Source of the DNA: Frateuria_A sp051900425
GTDB lineage: Bacteria > Pseudomonadota > Gammaproteobacteria > Xanthomonadales > Rhodanobacteraceae
Assembly: GCF_051900425.1 (NCBI RefSeq)
Contig: NZ_JBHZGK010000003.1
Span: 62,001 to 126,000 of the forward strand
Direction: 5' to 3'
Length of the DNA stretch: 64,000 nt
Shown here: piece after piece, positions 44,885 to 53,584 of the stretch
Position numbering within the stretch: position 1 is the first letter of the stretch
Layout: each line of letters begins with the position of its first letter
Made by a program: the position numbers and the translations under genes
The notes under the pieces: generated by a model
What the model saw: the letters and a program-made list of their open reading frames with translations, nothing else
Told to the model about the DNA's origin: nothing
Databases searched by the model: none

Positions 44885-45501
44885 TACACGCCCGGGTCCG
44901 CTTCGGCCTTCTCGGTGTTCCGGTGCTTGCCGCGGTAGCCACGGAAGAGCGCGCGGATGCGCGCCATGTCCGCGTCCGGATCGTCGGTCGCGTACTGCGG
45001 CGTGCCGAGGGTGAAGGTCCTGGTCGGGTAGTCCAGGAATACCGGCAGGATCGGCACGCCGGCCTCGTGCGCGATGCGCAGGAAGCCGCTTTTCCAGTGC
45101 GTCACGTGCTTGCGCGTGCCTTCGGGGGTGATGCCCAGCCACATGCGTGGATGGTCGGCGAAGCGGCGCACCATCTGGCCGACCACGTTGAGCGCGGCCT
45201 TGCGGTTGATGCCGATCATGCCCAGCGGCCGCAGGATCAACCCGAGCGGGCTGTCCAGCACCTCGCGCTTGATCATCACCTTGATGTCCGCGCCCAGCGC
45301 GATTTTCATCATCAGCCCCCACACGCCGTCCCAGTAGGACGAGTGCGGCGCGCCGATGATGATCAGCTTTGGAACGTCGGGCAGTTCGCCGAGCAGGCGC
45401 CAGCCGGACAGGCGCAGCAGCCCACGCATCAGCCAAGGCCAGAACCGACTGTCGATCCGCGGCGCCTGCGGCGGCAGCGGCGGCAGGATGGCGTCGCTCA
45501 T
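44884..45501 (-). CDS. 1-acyl-sn-glycerol-3-phosphate acyltransferase-like (PlsC family)
   Basis: 205 residues. The acyltransferase box H-x4-D is in 'IIGAPHSSYWDGVWG' and the second box in 'GITPEGTRKHVTHWKSGFLRIA'. Short members like this are soluble or peripheral and transfer acyl groups to lysophosphatidate or related lipids; the exact acceptor is unclear. It overlaps arfB by ATGA and lysE by one base, so translation is coupled across all three genes. Confidence 0.87.
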   Translation of the reverse strand: MSDAILPPLPPQAPRIDSRFWPWLMRGLLRLSGWRLLGELPDVPKLIIIGAPHSSYWDGVWGLMMKIALGADIKVMIKREVLDSPLGLILRPLGMIGINRKAALNVVGQMVRRFADHPRMWLGITPEGTRKHVTHWKSGFLRIAHEAGVPILPVFLDYPTRTFTLGTPQYATDDPDADMARIRALFRGYRGKHRNTEKAEADPGV

Positions 45502-45920
45502 TCGCCGCTCCAGTCGCGCGAGCGGTTCTGCTTGAGCTTGCCACGCTGCTGCTTGCCGGCCAGGCGGCGCTCCTTCGAGGCGCGCGTGGGACGGGTCGCC
45601 ACGCGCTTCTTCGGTGCCACCAACGCGCCGCGCACGATCTCGGCCAGCCGCTCGCGCGCGTCGTCGCGGTTGCGCGCCTGCTCGCGGAAGCGGCGCGCCT
45701 GGATCACCAGCACGCCCTCTTCGGTCATGCGCCGGTCGCGCCGCGACAGCAGGCGTGCGCGCACCGGTTCGGGCAGCGAGGGCGAGGTCGCCACGTCGAA
45801 ACGCAGTTCCACCGCGCTCTCGGTGCGGTTGACGTGCTGCCCGCCGGGCCCGTCCGCACGCAGGAAGCGTTCGGTCAGTTCGGTATCGGGGAGGGAGAGG
45901 GTGCGGCTGATCTGCAGCAT
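45498..45920 (-). CDS. arfB: Alternative ribosome-rescue factor ArfB (YaeJ)
   Basis: 140 residues. GGQ at 26-28 in 'RADGPGGQHVNRTESAVELRFD', then a Lys/Arg-rich tail ('TRPTRASKERRLAGKQQRGKLKQNRSRDW') that sits in the mRNA channel of stalled ribosomes. It hydrolyses peptidyl-tRNA on ribosomes without a stop codon. I start at 45920; the longer frame to 46310 crosses a structured non-coding gap. First gene of an overlapping three-gene operon. Confidence 0.93.
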   Translation of the reverse strand: MLQISRTLSLPDTELTERFLRADGPGGQHVNRTESAVELRFDVATSPSLPEPVRARLLSRRDRRMTEEGVLVIQARRFREQARNRDDARERLAEIVRGALVAPKKRVATRPTRASKERRLAGKQQRGKLKQNRSRDWSGE

Positions 45921-46002
45921 GGCGCCAATGTTAAGGCAAGCCGATGAATAAAAAGGCGCGGCTGCCCTGTGAAAGTCCGTGCGGGCGAGGCGTTGCTGCT
46001 GG

Positions 46003-46151
46003 CATGCCGGCCCGCGACCGGCATGTCGAGGCAGGCCGGACGCGGACACGCGCCGTACCGGCCCCCCCGCGATGCCGGCAACGGCCCATGGCGGCGCGAC
46101 CCCGGCGGAAGCCTGGCCCGGGCGGAGCCCGCCAGGCAGGCCCCTGGCGGG
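46003..46151. other. GC-rich structured gap upstream of arfB, no gene recognised
   Basis: The 289-base gap 45921-46209 has two strong hairpins: CATGCCGG (46003-46010) with 46018-46025, loop 7; and CCCGCCAGG (46128-46136) with 46143-46151, loop CAGGCC. Open frames exist on both strands but have no Shine-Dalgarno and Arg/Pro-rich composition. It could be the arfB leader, a mobile mini-element or an RNA gene. Confidence 0.4.
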
Positions 46152-46209
46152 ATGGAGCGATGCCCGAACGGGTCGGCACACCCCACAGGCGGCTCCGGCA
46201 TCGATGCTG

Positions 46210-46956
46210 TCAAACGAGGCTTGATGGCGAATGCGGCCAGCGGTCAGCCTCTTGCAAGGCGGACGGGAGGGGCCACGCGAAGCGGGCGAGCAACGCCTCG
46301 TAGGCGGCATCCAGCGGCGCTTGCAGCGTCATGCGCGCGCCGCTGACAGGGTGCGCGAACTGCAGACGCCAGGCGTGCAGCAGCATGCGGTGGCAGGCGA
46401 AGTACTGCTTGTACAGGCGGTTGTGATCGCCGCGGCCATGCTGGCAATCGCCGATCACTGGGTGGTGGAGGTGCGCCATGTGCTTGCGGATCTGGCGGAA
46501 GCGGCCGGTCTCCGGCTCGGCGAGTACCAGTGCGTAGCGTTGTTGCGGATAGCGGCCGAGCGCGATCGGCACCTCGACCGTGGCCAGGCGCCGGTAGCGC
46601 GTGCGCGCCTCGCGCCGCGGGCCGGTCTCGCGCGAGCCGGGCAGCGCATAGTCGACCAGGCCCTCGGCCGGCTCGGGCCAGCCGCGCACCACCGCCAGGT
46701 ACTGCTTGTGTACTTCGCGGCCCATGAACTGCTCGCCCAGCGCCGCGGCCACGGCGGCCGAGCGGGCGACCAGCAGCACGCCACTGGTGGCGCGGTCGAG
46801 CCGGTGGGCGAGGAACAGTTCGCCGCCGACCTGTTCGCGCAGCAGGTCGACCAGGAAGGCGTCGGCGGGGCCGATCAGCTTCGAGCGGTGCACGGGCAGG
46901 CCCGCAGGCTTGTTGACCGCGAGCAGGGCGTCGTCCTGGTAGAGGATCTCGAGCAT
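46210..46956 (-). CDS. truC: tRNA pseudouridine synthase C-like (TruC)
   Basis: 248 residues. It opens 'MLEILYQDDALLAVNKPAGLPVHRS' and has the catalytic Asp in 'LAHRLDRATSGVLLVARS', both close to E. coli TruC, as are 'TRYRRLATVEVPIALGRYPQQRYALVLAEPETGR' and 'HMAHLHHPVIGDCQHG'. TruC makes pseudouridine at tRNA position 65. It is downstream of ubiB on the same strand with a palindrome in the gap. Confidence 0.92.
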   Translation of the reverse strand: MLEILYQDDALLAVNKPAGLPVHRSKLIGPADAFLVDLLREQVGGELFLAHRLDRATSGVLLVARSAAVAAALGEQFMGREVHKQYLAVVRGWPEPAEGLVDYALPGSRETGPRREARTRYRRLATVEVPIALGRYPQQRYALVLAEPETGRFRQIRKHMAHLHHPVIGDCQHGRGDHNRLYKQYFACHRMLLHAWRLQFAHPVSGARMTLQAPLDAAYEALLARFAWPLPSALQEADRWPHSPSSLV

Positions 46957-46992
46957 GGTTTCCTCAGGAGCCCAACAACTTCATGAACCCTT

Positions 46993-47061
46993 GCAGGAGC
47001 GCACCGTGCGCGCCACCTCACCGGGCCGGCAGGCGCGCGGTCGCGCACGGTGCGCTCCTGC
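46993..47061. repeat. Palindromic intergenic repeat, family P, between ubiB and truC
   Basis: 20-base arms 46993-47012 and 47042-47061 pair perfectly; the 29 bases between hold further GC-rich sequence. The outer sequence GCAGGAGCGCACC is shared with the 26467 copy. Confidence 0.92.
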
Positions 47062-47100
47062 AGGGCACTGCGCGGCGATGGGAGGTTCCTGCAGCGCCGC

Positions 47101-48747
47101 TCAGCGGCGGGCGCTGGTCAGGAAGGCGAGCAGGGCGGCGGCCAGGCAGCCGAGCGCGACCCAGTCCGAGCCATCGGGACCGCCCGCGATCCACAGCAGG
47201 GTGGCGCAGCCGAGCAGGGCCGTGCCGAACAGGCCGCCGAGCAGCGCGCGCCGCCGGCGCAGGGCGAGCTCCGCGTGCAGCGCCAGCTCCACCGGATCAG
47301 CCAGCCGCCGCTGCTCGCCGCTGGCCGTCTGGCGCAGCGCATCGCGCACCAGCTCCGGCAGCTGCGGCGCCGCCTGCAGCCACTCGGGCAGCCGCTGGCG
47401 TACCGCGCGCAGCGTGCGCCGCGCGCTGTAGCGCTCGCGCAGGATGCGCTTGAGCACCGGGTGCGCCACCGCCCAGATGTCGATGTCCGGGTCGAGCATG
47501 CGCCCGACGCCCTCGATGTTGAGCAGCGTCTTCTGCAGCAGAATCAGTTGCGGCTGCAGGGTCAGCTCGAAGCGCCGCGCGGTCTGGAACAGCTTGACCA
47601 CCACCTCGGCCAGCGAGATCTGCGACAGCGGGCGGGTGAAGTAGGGCTCGCACACGGTGCGGATGGCCGCTTCCAGCTCGTCCAGCCGGACCGTCGAGGG
47701 CATCCACCCGGCGGCCACGTGCAACTGGGCGATGCGTGCGTAGTCGCGTTCGAACAGGGCGATGAAGTTCTGTGCCAGCCAGTACTGGTCGGCCTCGGGC
47801 AGCGAACCCATGATGCCGAAGTCCAGCGCCACGAAGCGAGGTTCCTCCCGCCGCTGCAGGTCCACCCAGATGTTCCCCGGGTGCGCGTCGGCATGGAAGA
47901 AGTTGTCGCGGAACACCTGCTCGTAGAACACCCGCACGCCTTTGGCGGCGAGGGCCTTGCGGTCGATGCCGGCCGCGTCGATGGCGACGATGTCGTCCGC
48001 ACTCACGCCGTGCACGCGTTCGAGCGTGAGCACCCGCTCCGAAGTGAAGTCCCAGTACACCGCCGGCACGAACAGGTCCACGCCGCTCTCGAAGTTGCGC
48101 TTGAGCAGGCTGGCGCTGGCGCCTTCGCGCTGCAGGTCCAGCTCGTTCTCGAGCATTTTCTCCACTTCGGCGACGACGTCGAGCGGGCGGATCTTGTCCG
48201 CGTTGGGGTGCCAGCGCTGCGCCAGCTCACCCAGTGAGCGCATCAGTGCGATGTCGCGTGCGATCTTCTGCTCGATGCCGGGGCGCAACACCTTCACCAC
48301 CACGGCGCTGCCGTCGTGCAGGGTGGCGGCGTGGACCTGGGCGATCGAGGCGGAGGCCAGCGGCGTTTCATCGAATTGGGCGTATAGCCGTCCGATCCGC
48401 GCCTTCAGCTCGTTCTCCACGATGGCGCGCGCTTCGCTGCCGGGAAACGGAGGCACCTGGTCCTGCAGCTGCGCCAGTTCGTCGGCGATGTCCGCCGGGA
48501 TGAGGTCGCGCCGGGTCGACAACACCTGGCCGGCCTTGACGAAGATCGGGCCCAGCTCGGTCAGCGCCATGCGCAATCGCGCGCCGCGTGGCAGTTCGCG
48601 GGCGCTGGGGCGCGAGCGGGCCAGCAGCGGCCGCAGCAGCTTGAGCGGGCGGTACAGGTGCGCGGCGTCGACCAGGTCGTCCAGGCGCCAGGCAAGCAGC
48701 ACCGAGGCGACCCGCAGCACGCCGGGCACCACCTTCAGCGGCGTCAT
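47101..48747 (-). CDS. ubiB: Ubiquinone biosynthesis kinase-like protein UbiB
   Basis: 548 residues, the usual length. The ABC1/ADCK family motif is clear: 'GPIFVKAGQVLSTRRDLIPADIADELAQLQDQVPPF' with KxGQ, then 'SIAQVHAATLHDGSAVVVKVLRPG', 'FFHADAHPGNIWVD' and 'FVALDFGIMG'. Two C-terminal membrane helices anchor it. UbiB is an atypical kinase-like ATPase needed for ubiquinone synthesis, probably for handling its lipid precursors. Its ATG overlaps the stop of ubiJ (ATGA). Confidence 0.96.
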   Translation of the reverse strand: MTPLKVVPGVLRVASVLLAWRLDDLVDAAHLYRPLKLLRPLLARSRPSARELPRGARLRMALTELGPIFVKAGQVLSTRRDLIPADIADELAQLQDQVPPFPGSEARAIVENELKARIGRLYAQFDETPLASASIAQVHAATLHDGSAVVVKVLRPGIEQKIARDIALMRSLGELAQRWHPNADKIRPLDVVAEVEKMLENELDLQREGASASLLKRNFESGVDLFVPAVYWDFTSERVLTLERVHGVSADDIVAIDAAGIDRKALAAKGVRVFYEQVFRDNFFHADAHPGNIWVDLQRREEPRFVALDFGIMGSLPEADQYWLAQNFIALFERDYARIAQLHVAAGWMPSTVRLDELEAAIRTVCEPYFTRPLSQISLAEVVVKLFQTARRFELTLQPQLILLQKTLLNIEGVGRMLDPDIDIWAVAHPVLKRILRERYSARRTLRAVRQRLPEWLQAAPQLPELVRDALRQTASGEQRRLADPVELALHAELALRRRRALLGGLFGTALLGCATLLWIAGGPDGSDWVALGCLAAALLAFLTSARR

Positions 48748-49391
48748 GCGCGCGGCCCCACGCGCTGGCGCAGGCGCGTCAGGCGCGCTTCCAGCCGTTC
48801 GCTGCGCTCGCGCAGCGCGTCCACGCCATCGAGGAATTCGTCCACCTCGCCCATCGCGGGGGTGAGCCGGGCTTCATCGCGCAACCAGTCGGCGCTGTCC
48901 TCGCCCAGGTGCTGCGCACTTTCGCGTGCGTGGCGCAGGCCCTTGGCGATCGCCTGGGCGAGCGGCACGCCGAGCACGTCGCCAAAGCTGCGCGCGAAGG
49001 CCTCCTCGAAATCCGGCTGGAACGTGCTGGCGAGCTTTTCCAGGCGGCGCGCGAGGTCGGCGTCGCCGGCGATCTCGACCTTGCCCGGAGACACGCCCTC
49101 GTCGCCGCGACGCAGCGCCATCGCCAGCAGGCTGCCGGGGCTCGCCGCCACGCGCAGCTGGCTGGTGTCCTGCGGCGGGCCGACCTTCAGACGCTCGCCT
49201 TCCACGGTCACGCTCAAGGCCAGTTCCGGCCCGCGCAGGTGCAGCTGGATGCTGCGCCCGGCCAGTGCGGCAAGTTTCTGGCGCGTGTCCGGGTCGAGCG
49301 ACAGCGTGTGGTTGAGCGCGGTTTCCAGCGCGCGGCCGGCGAGCTTGCGCAGCGGCTGCGGCAGCCAGGCGTTCGGGGTCGGGGCATTCAT
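48744..49391 (-). CDS. ubiJ: Ubiquinone biosynthesis accessory factor UbiJ (SCP2 domain)
   Basis: 215 residues. An SCP2-like lipid-binding domain covers about 15-120 ('LETALNHTLSLDPDTRQKLAALAGRSIQLHLRGPELALSVTVEG', 'GSLLAMALRRGDEGVSPGKVEIAGDADLARRLEKLAS'), followed by a helical tail that in the family binds UbiK. It overlaps ubiB by four bases. The usual partner ubiE is not in the window. I start at 49391, where the domain begins; the longer frame crosses into trmL. Confidence 0.92.
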   Translation of the reverse strand: MNAPTPNAWLPQPLRKLAGRALETALNHTLSLDPDTRQKLAALAGRSIQLHLRGPELALSVTVEGERLKVGPPQDTSQLRVAASPGSLLAMALRRGDEGVSPGKVEIAGDADLARRLEKLASTFQPDFEEAFARSFGDVLGVPLAQAIAKGLRHARESAQHLGEDSADWLRDEARLTPAMGEVDEFLDGVDALRERSERLEARLTRLRQRVGPRA

Positions 49392-49435
49392 CCGGCGATT
49401 GTAGCGGCCACCAGCGCCAGCTCGGTCCTCTGCCC

Positions 49436-49512
49436 TGTGGGAGCCGGCTTGCGGGCGATGCCCTGGCCCTGATGCCGCTGGCCAGCGCATCGCCCGCAGG
49501 CGGCTTCCTACA
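49436..49512. repeat. Palindromic repeat, family T (TGTGGGAGCCGGCTTGC type)
   Basis: Arms 49436-49460 and 49488-49512 pair imperfectly. Sequences of this kind are common REP elements in Pseudomonas and relatives. The right end supplies the TAG stop codon of trmL. A single-arm relative is at 63518. Confidence 0.8.
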
Positions 49513-49975
49513 ACGTGGCGCCGGCAAAGCCCAGCTGGCGCCAAGCCTCGTACACGGCCACCGCCACGCTGTTGGAGAGGTTGAGGCTGCGGCTGTCGGG
49601 CCGCATCGGCAGGCGCAGGCGCTGTTCGGGCGGGATGGCGTCGAGTACCTCGGCGGGCAGGCCGGCAGTCTCGCAGCCGAACAGCAGGGCATCGCCTTCC
49701 GTATAGCGGGCATCCACGTGGGCGACGCGGCCCCGGGTGGAGAAGGCGAACACGCGCGGCTGGCCCAGCGCCGCCAGGCAGGCGGCAAGATCGTCGTGCA
49801 CCGCCACGCGGGCGTACTCGTGGTAGTCCAGGCCCGCGCGGCGCAGGCGCGCGTCGTCCAGTTCGAAGCCGAGCGGGCGGATCAGGTGCAGCGAGGCGCC
49901 GGTGTTGGCGCACAGGCGGATGGCGTTGCCGGTGTTCGGCGGGATCTCGGGACGGAAGAGGATGACATGCAGCAT
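49508..49975 (-). CDS. trmL: tRNA (cytidine(34)-2'-O)-methyltransferase TrmL
   Basis: 155 residues. The SPOUT knot is complete: 'MLHVILFRPEIPPNTGNAIRLCANTGASLHLIRPLGF', 'LLFGCETAGLP', 'LRLPMRPDSRSLNLSNSVAVAVYEAWRQLG'. It methylates the wobble base of tRNA-Leu isoacceptors using SAM. Its stop codon lies inside a palindromic repeat. It is upstream of ubiJ-ubiB on the same strand. Confidence 0.96.
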   Translation of the reverse strand: MLHVILFRPEIPPNTGNAIRLCANTGASLHLIRPLGFELDDARLRRAGLDYHEYARVAVHDDLAACLAALGQPRVFAFSTRGRVAHVDARYTEGDALLFGCETAGLPAEVLDAIPPEQRLRLPMRPDSRSLNLSNSVAVAVYEAWRQLGFAGATL

Positions 49976-50033
49976 CCGCCCATTATCCGCCGCCCGGGCC
50001 GTCGATGCCTCTGGCGGGGGCTCGGGTCAGCGC

Positions 50034-50240
50034 TCAGCTTTCCAGCCGCGGGCAGACCACGCCGTCGGGCGGCAGCATGCAGGTACCGGGCACGGCCATC
50101 AGCACGCCGAGTCTCGCGCCGTCATCGGTACCGGCCAGTTGCACCGGACCGGGCACGAACAGCATCGAGGCCATGATCCATCCGCACACCAGCAGGCAGG
50201 CGGCGAACAGGCTGCGCAGCAACAGGGTTTCGAGTTTCAT
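50034..50240 (-). CDS. Small membrane or exported protein, unknown
   Basis: 68 residues: 'MKLETLLLRSLFAACLLVCGWIMASMLF' forms one membrane helix or uncleaved signal, followed by 40 polar residues with two Cys ('GTCMLPPDGVVCPRLES') that could form a disulfide. No named family. The Shine-Dalgarno is weak. The coherent helix and the clean start support a real gene, but not strongly. Confidence 0.5.
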   Translation of the reverse strand: MKLETLLLRSLFAACLLVCGWIMASMLFVPGPVQLAGTDDGARLGVLMAVPGTCMLPPDGVVCPRLES

Positions 50241-50364
50241 GGCTTACATTCCGTGGGCAGAGGGGATCCTGCCTCCTGGGTGGCAAGCCTCGTGCCAGCC
50301 GTAGATGCGATCCGAACCCCTTGATTCCTCGGGATTTGTCTGCGGCGGCGCAAGGCGCGTGGGT

Positions 50365-50376
50365 TGTCCGCGGACA
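50365..50376. promoter_or_regulatory. 12-base perfect palindrome upstream of the M16 peptidase gene
   Basis: TGTCCGCGGACA is self-complementary. A related GTCCGGAC palindrome follows near 50411-50418, about 45 bases on. They lie in the 250-base divergent gap 50241-50490 and could be operators. I do not recognise the regulator. Confidence 0.35.
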
Positions 50377-50490
50377 CTGCGCGGTCCGCGGGCGGACACC
50401 GTCCGGACAGCGCCATGGCCTTTGTCGCTTGTGCTGGTTCGCCCCGGACCGATAGCCTCGGGCCTCTTTCGTGAGACAGGAGGTTGCACC

Positions 50491-53349
50491 GTGGCAAAGC
50501 GTTTCCCACCCAAGACCGCGTTGGCGTTGATCGCCGCCAGCCTGCTGGCTGGACCGGCCCTGCTGCCGGGGCAGGCCGCCGATGCCCCGGCGGCCCAGGC
50601 GCAGAAGATCCCCGAGCTGAAGTATGAGCGCTTCACCCTGCCCAACGGCCTGACGGTGGTCGTGCACGAGGATCACAAGGCGCCGGTGGTGGCGGTGAGC
50701 GTGTGGTACCACGTGGGCTCCTCCTATGAGCCGAAAGGCAAGACCGGCTTCGCGCACCTGTTCGAGCACCTGATGTTCCAGGGCTCGGAGAACCACAAGG
50801 ACGAATACTTCAAGCCGTTCGAGCTGGCCGGCGCCACCGACATGAACGGCACCACCTGGCTGGACCGCACGAACTATTTCGAGACGGTGCCCACCACCGC
50901 GCTGGACATGGCGTTGTGGATGGAGTCCGACCGCATGGGCCACCTGCTCGGCGCGATCGGCCAGAAGGAGCTGGACGAGCAGCGCGGCGTGGTCCAGAAC
51001 GAGAAGCGCCAGGGCGAGAACGAACCCTACGGCCGCGTCAGCGAGCTGATCCAGGCCGAAGCCTTCCCGGCCAACCATCCCTACCACCACGACACGATCG
51101 GCTCGATGGCCGACTTGAACGCCGCCTCGCTGGCCGACGTCAAGCAGTGGTTCAAGGACTACTACGGCACCGCCAACACGGTGGTGGTTCTGGCCGGCGA
51201 CATCACGCCGGCGCAGGCGAAGGAGAAGATGCTCAAGTACTTCGGCGACATCGGCGCCGGTCCCGCGGTGCCGCGCCCGCAGGTGTGGGTCACCCCGCGC
51301 GACAAGTCCACCCGTGGCGCGATGACCGACAACGTCGCCCAGACGCGCATCTACCGCGAGTGGAACGTGCCCTCGCGCACCGACCTGGAGCTCAACCAGC
51401 TGCAGCTCGCCGCGGCGGTGCTCGGTGGCGGCAAGACCTCGCGCCTGTACCAGCGCCTGGTCTACAAGGACAAGCTCGCCGACGACGTCTCGGTCGACAT
51501 CGAGCAGCACGTGCTGGCCAGCCTGTTCGAGCTGCAGGTCGACGTGAAGAAGGGCGCCGACCCGGCCAAGGTCGAGGCCGCCGTGGCCGACGAGTGGGCG
51601 AAGTTCCTCAAGGACGGCCCCACCGCCGACGAGCTGGAGCGCGTCAAGACCGGCATCCGCGCCGCCTTCGTGCGCGGCCTGGAACGGGTCAACACGCAGG
51701 CGTCGATCCTGGCCGAGGGCGAGCTGTACCAGAAGGATCCGGCCGCCTACCTGAGGGACTTCGACACGCTGATGGCGGCCACCCCGGCCAGCGTCAAGGC
51801 GTCGGCCAACCGGTGGATCGCCAAGGGCGACTACACGGTCACGGTGACCCCGGGCAAGGTCGAACAGACCGACTTCGCCACCTACGGCGGCCGTCCGGCG
51901 CAGCCGGGCAAGCCCGAGCCCAAGCTCGCCGCGCAGGGCGATTTCCACACCACGCCCAGCCCGGTGGACCGCAGCAAGGGTGTGCCGGAGGTGACCCAGT
52001 TCCCCGGTCTCACCTTCCCGACCCTGCAGCATGGCAAGCTCGCCAACGGCATCGAAGTGACGCTGGCCGAGCGCCACGAGGTCCCGGCGGTGCAGGTGCA
52101 GATGCTGTTCGACTCCGGCTACGCCGCCGACCAGGGCCGCAAGCTGGGCACCTCCAGCTTCACCATGGCGATGCTGGAAGAGGGCACGAAGGACCTCGAT
52201 TCGGTCGAGATCGCCAAGCGCGAGCAGCGCCTGGGCGCGGTGATCGGCAGCGGCTGCGGGCTGGACTCGTGCAACGTCTCGCTCAACGCGTTGAACGACA
52301 AGCTCGAACCGTCGCTCACGCTGTTTGCCGACATCGTGCGCAACCCGGCCTTCCGCACCGACGATGTGTCCCGCCTGCGCGGCCAGTGGCTGGCGCGCAT
52401 CGCGCAGGAGAAGAGCCAGCCGATCGGCATCGCGCTGCGCACACTGCCGCCGCTGCTCTACGGTGAAGGCCATGCCTACGCGATCCCGTTCACCGGTTCG
52501 GGCACGGTTTCCTCGATCACGTCACTCGATGCCAGTGACATGCGCCGCTTCATGGGCGACTTCATCCGGCCCGACAATGTCCAGATCCTGGTCGCCGGCG
52601 ACACCACGCTGGACAAGGTCATCCCGCAGTTGAACGAGGTGTTCGGCGACTGGAAGCCGGGCGCCGGAAAGGTGCCGGCCAAGAACCTCGCCAAGGTGGC
52701 CGCGCCCGATGCCGCGCGCGTCTACCTGATCGACCGCCCCGGCGCGCAGCAGAGCCTGATCCTCGCCGGCGGCCTGGCGCCTTCGACCAAGGTCGACAAC
52801 AACCTGGCGATCGAGACCATGAACGGCGCCTTCGGCGGCACCTTCACCTCGCGCCTGAACATGAACCTGCGCGAGGACAAGCACTGGGCCTACGGCGCCT
52901 ACAGCTTCATGCCCGATGCGCTGGGCCAGCGCCCGTTCCTGATGTATGCGCCGGTGCAGACCGACAAGACCGCGCCGTCCGCCGAGCAGATCCTGGCCGA
53001 GGCACGTGGCGTCGTCGGCAAGCATCCGCTGACCGCGCAGGAGATCGCCAAGATCAAGGAAGGCGACGTGCGCAGCCTGCCCGGCGAGTACCAGACCACC
53101 TCCGCGGTGATGGGTGCGCTGGAGGACATCGCCCTGTATGACCGTCCCGACAACTGGGTCCAGACCGAGAAGGCGCGCATCCAGGCGTTGAAGGACCCAC
53201 AGGTGCAGGCGGCCGCCGACGAGGTGATCCATCCGAAGCATCTGACCTGGGTGATCGTCGGCGACCTGAAGAAGATCGAGGCGCCGGTGCGCGCGTTGAA
53301 CCTGGGCAAGGTGCAGGTGCTCGATGCGGACGGCAAGCCGGTGAAGTGA
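50491..53349 (+). CDS. M16-family zinc metallopeptidase (insulinase-like, two-domain), periplasmic
   Basis: 952 residues from a GTG with AGGAGG seven bases upstream and a signal peptide ending near 'LPGQAADA'. The inverted zinc motif HxxEH is in 'GFAHLFEHLMFQGSE', with the distal Glu in 'LDEQRGVVQNEKRQ'. A second M16 half begins near residue 510 without the motif, as in pitrilysin-type proteins. It should degrade peptides in the periplasm. The longer frame from 50305 covers the palindromes and is not used. A repeat follows directly. Confidence 0.92.
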   Translation: MAKRFPPKTALALIAASLLAGPALLPGQAADAPAAQAQKIPELKYERFTLPNGLTVVVHEDHKAPVVAVSVWYHVGSSYEPKGKTGFAHLFEHLMFQGSENHKDEYFKPFELAGATDMNGTTWLDRTNYFETVPTTALDMALWMESDRMGHLLGAIGQKELDEQRGVVQNEKRQGENEPYGRVSELIQAEAFPANHPYHHDTIGSMADLNAASLADVKQWFKDYYGTANTVVVLAGDITPAQAKEKMLKYFGDIGAGPAVPRPQVWVTPRDKSTRGAMTDNVAQTRIYREWNVPSRTDLELNQLQLAAAVLGGGKTSRLYQRLVYKDKLADDVSVDIEQHVLASLFELQVDVKKGADPAKVEAAVADEWAKFLKDGPTADELERVKTGIRAAFVRGLERVNTQASILAEGELYQKDPAAYLRDFDTLMAATPASVKASANRWIAKGDYTVTVTPGKVEQTDFATYGGRPAQPGKPEPKLAAQGDFHTTPSPVDRSKGVPEVTQFPGLTFPTLQHGKLANGIEVTLAERHEVPAVQVQMLFDSGYAADQGRKLGTSSFTMAMLEEGTKDLDSVEIAKREQRLGAVIGSGCGLDSCNVSLNALNDKLEPSLTLFADIVRNPAFRTDDVSRLRGQWLARIAQEKSQPIGIALRTLPPLLYGEGHAYAIPFTGSGTVSSITSLDASDMRRFMGDFIRPDNVQILVAGDTTLDKVIPQLNEVFGDWKPGAGKVPAKNLAKVAAPDAARVYLIDRPGAQQSLILAGGLAPSTKVDNNLAIETMNGAFGGTFTSRLNMNLREDKHWAYGAYSFMPDALGQRPFLMYAPVQTDKTAPSAEQILAEARGVVGKHPLTAQEIAKIKEGDVRSLPGEYQTTSAVMGALEDIALYDRPDNWVQTEKARIQALKDPQVQAAADEVIHPKHLTWVIVGDLKKIEAPVRALNLGKVQVLDADGKPVK

Positions 53350-53360
53350 CGGGCAACACC

Positions 53361-53495
53361 CGTCCCCACCCGAACCGCCCCTTGCAGGGGAGGGCTTCCA
53401 GGCAGCGCTACGCTCGCTCCATTGAGGGGCGTAGCAAAGTGTCAGCTGGTTCCCTCCCCGGCAGGGGAGGGACTGGGTGGGGGTGGGGTTCCTGC
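53361..53495. repeat. Intergenic repeat with CCCTCCCC / GGGGAGGG palindromes
   Basis: Two related segments, 'CCCCTTGCAGGGGAGGGCTT' near 53382 and 'CCCTCCCCGGCAGGGGAGGG' near 53452, with G-rich tails ('GGGTGGGGGTGGGG'). They resemble, but are not identical to, the CCCTCTCCCC family at 11 and 19-21 kb. Confidence 0.65.
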
Positions 53496-53584
53496 ACGCA
53501 CGCAAACCCGCCCCAACCGGCGCATGCCCGCACCCCGCGCGCCACGCTACGATGTTCGTCCAGCTTTCCCTCCGGAGCCCCTCC

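Noticed and set aside
45944..46303. 119-codon plus-strand frame in the gap upstream of arfB
   Set aside because: Arg/Pro/Cys-rich, no Shine-Dalgarno, competing open frames on all sides; treated as structured non-coding DNA.
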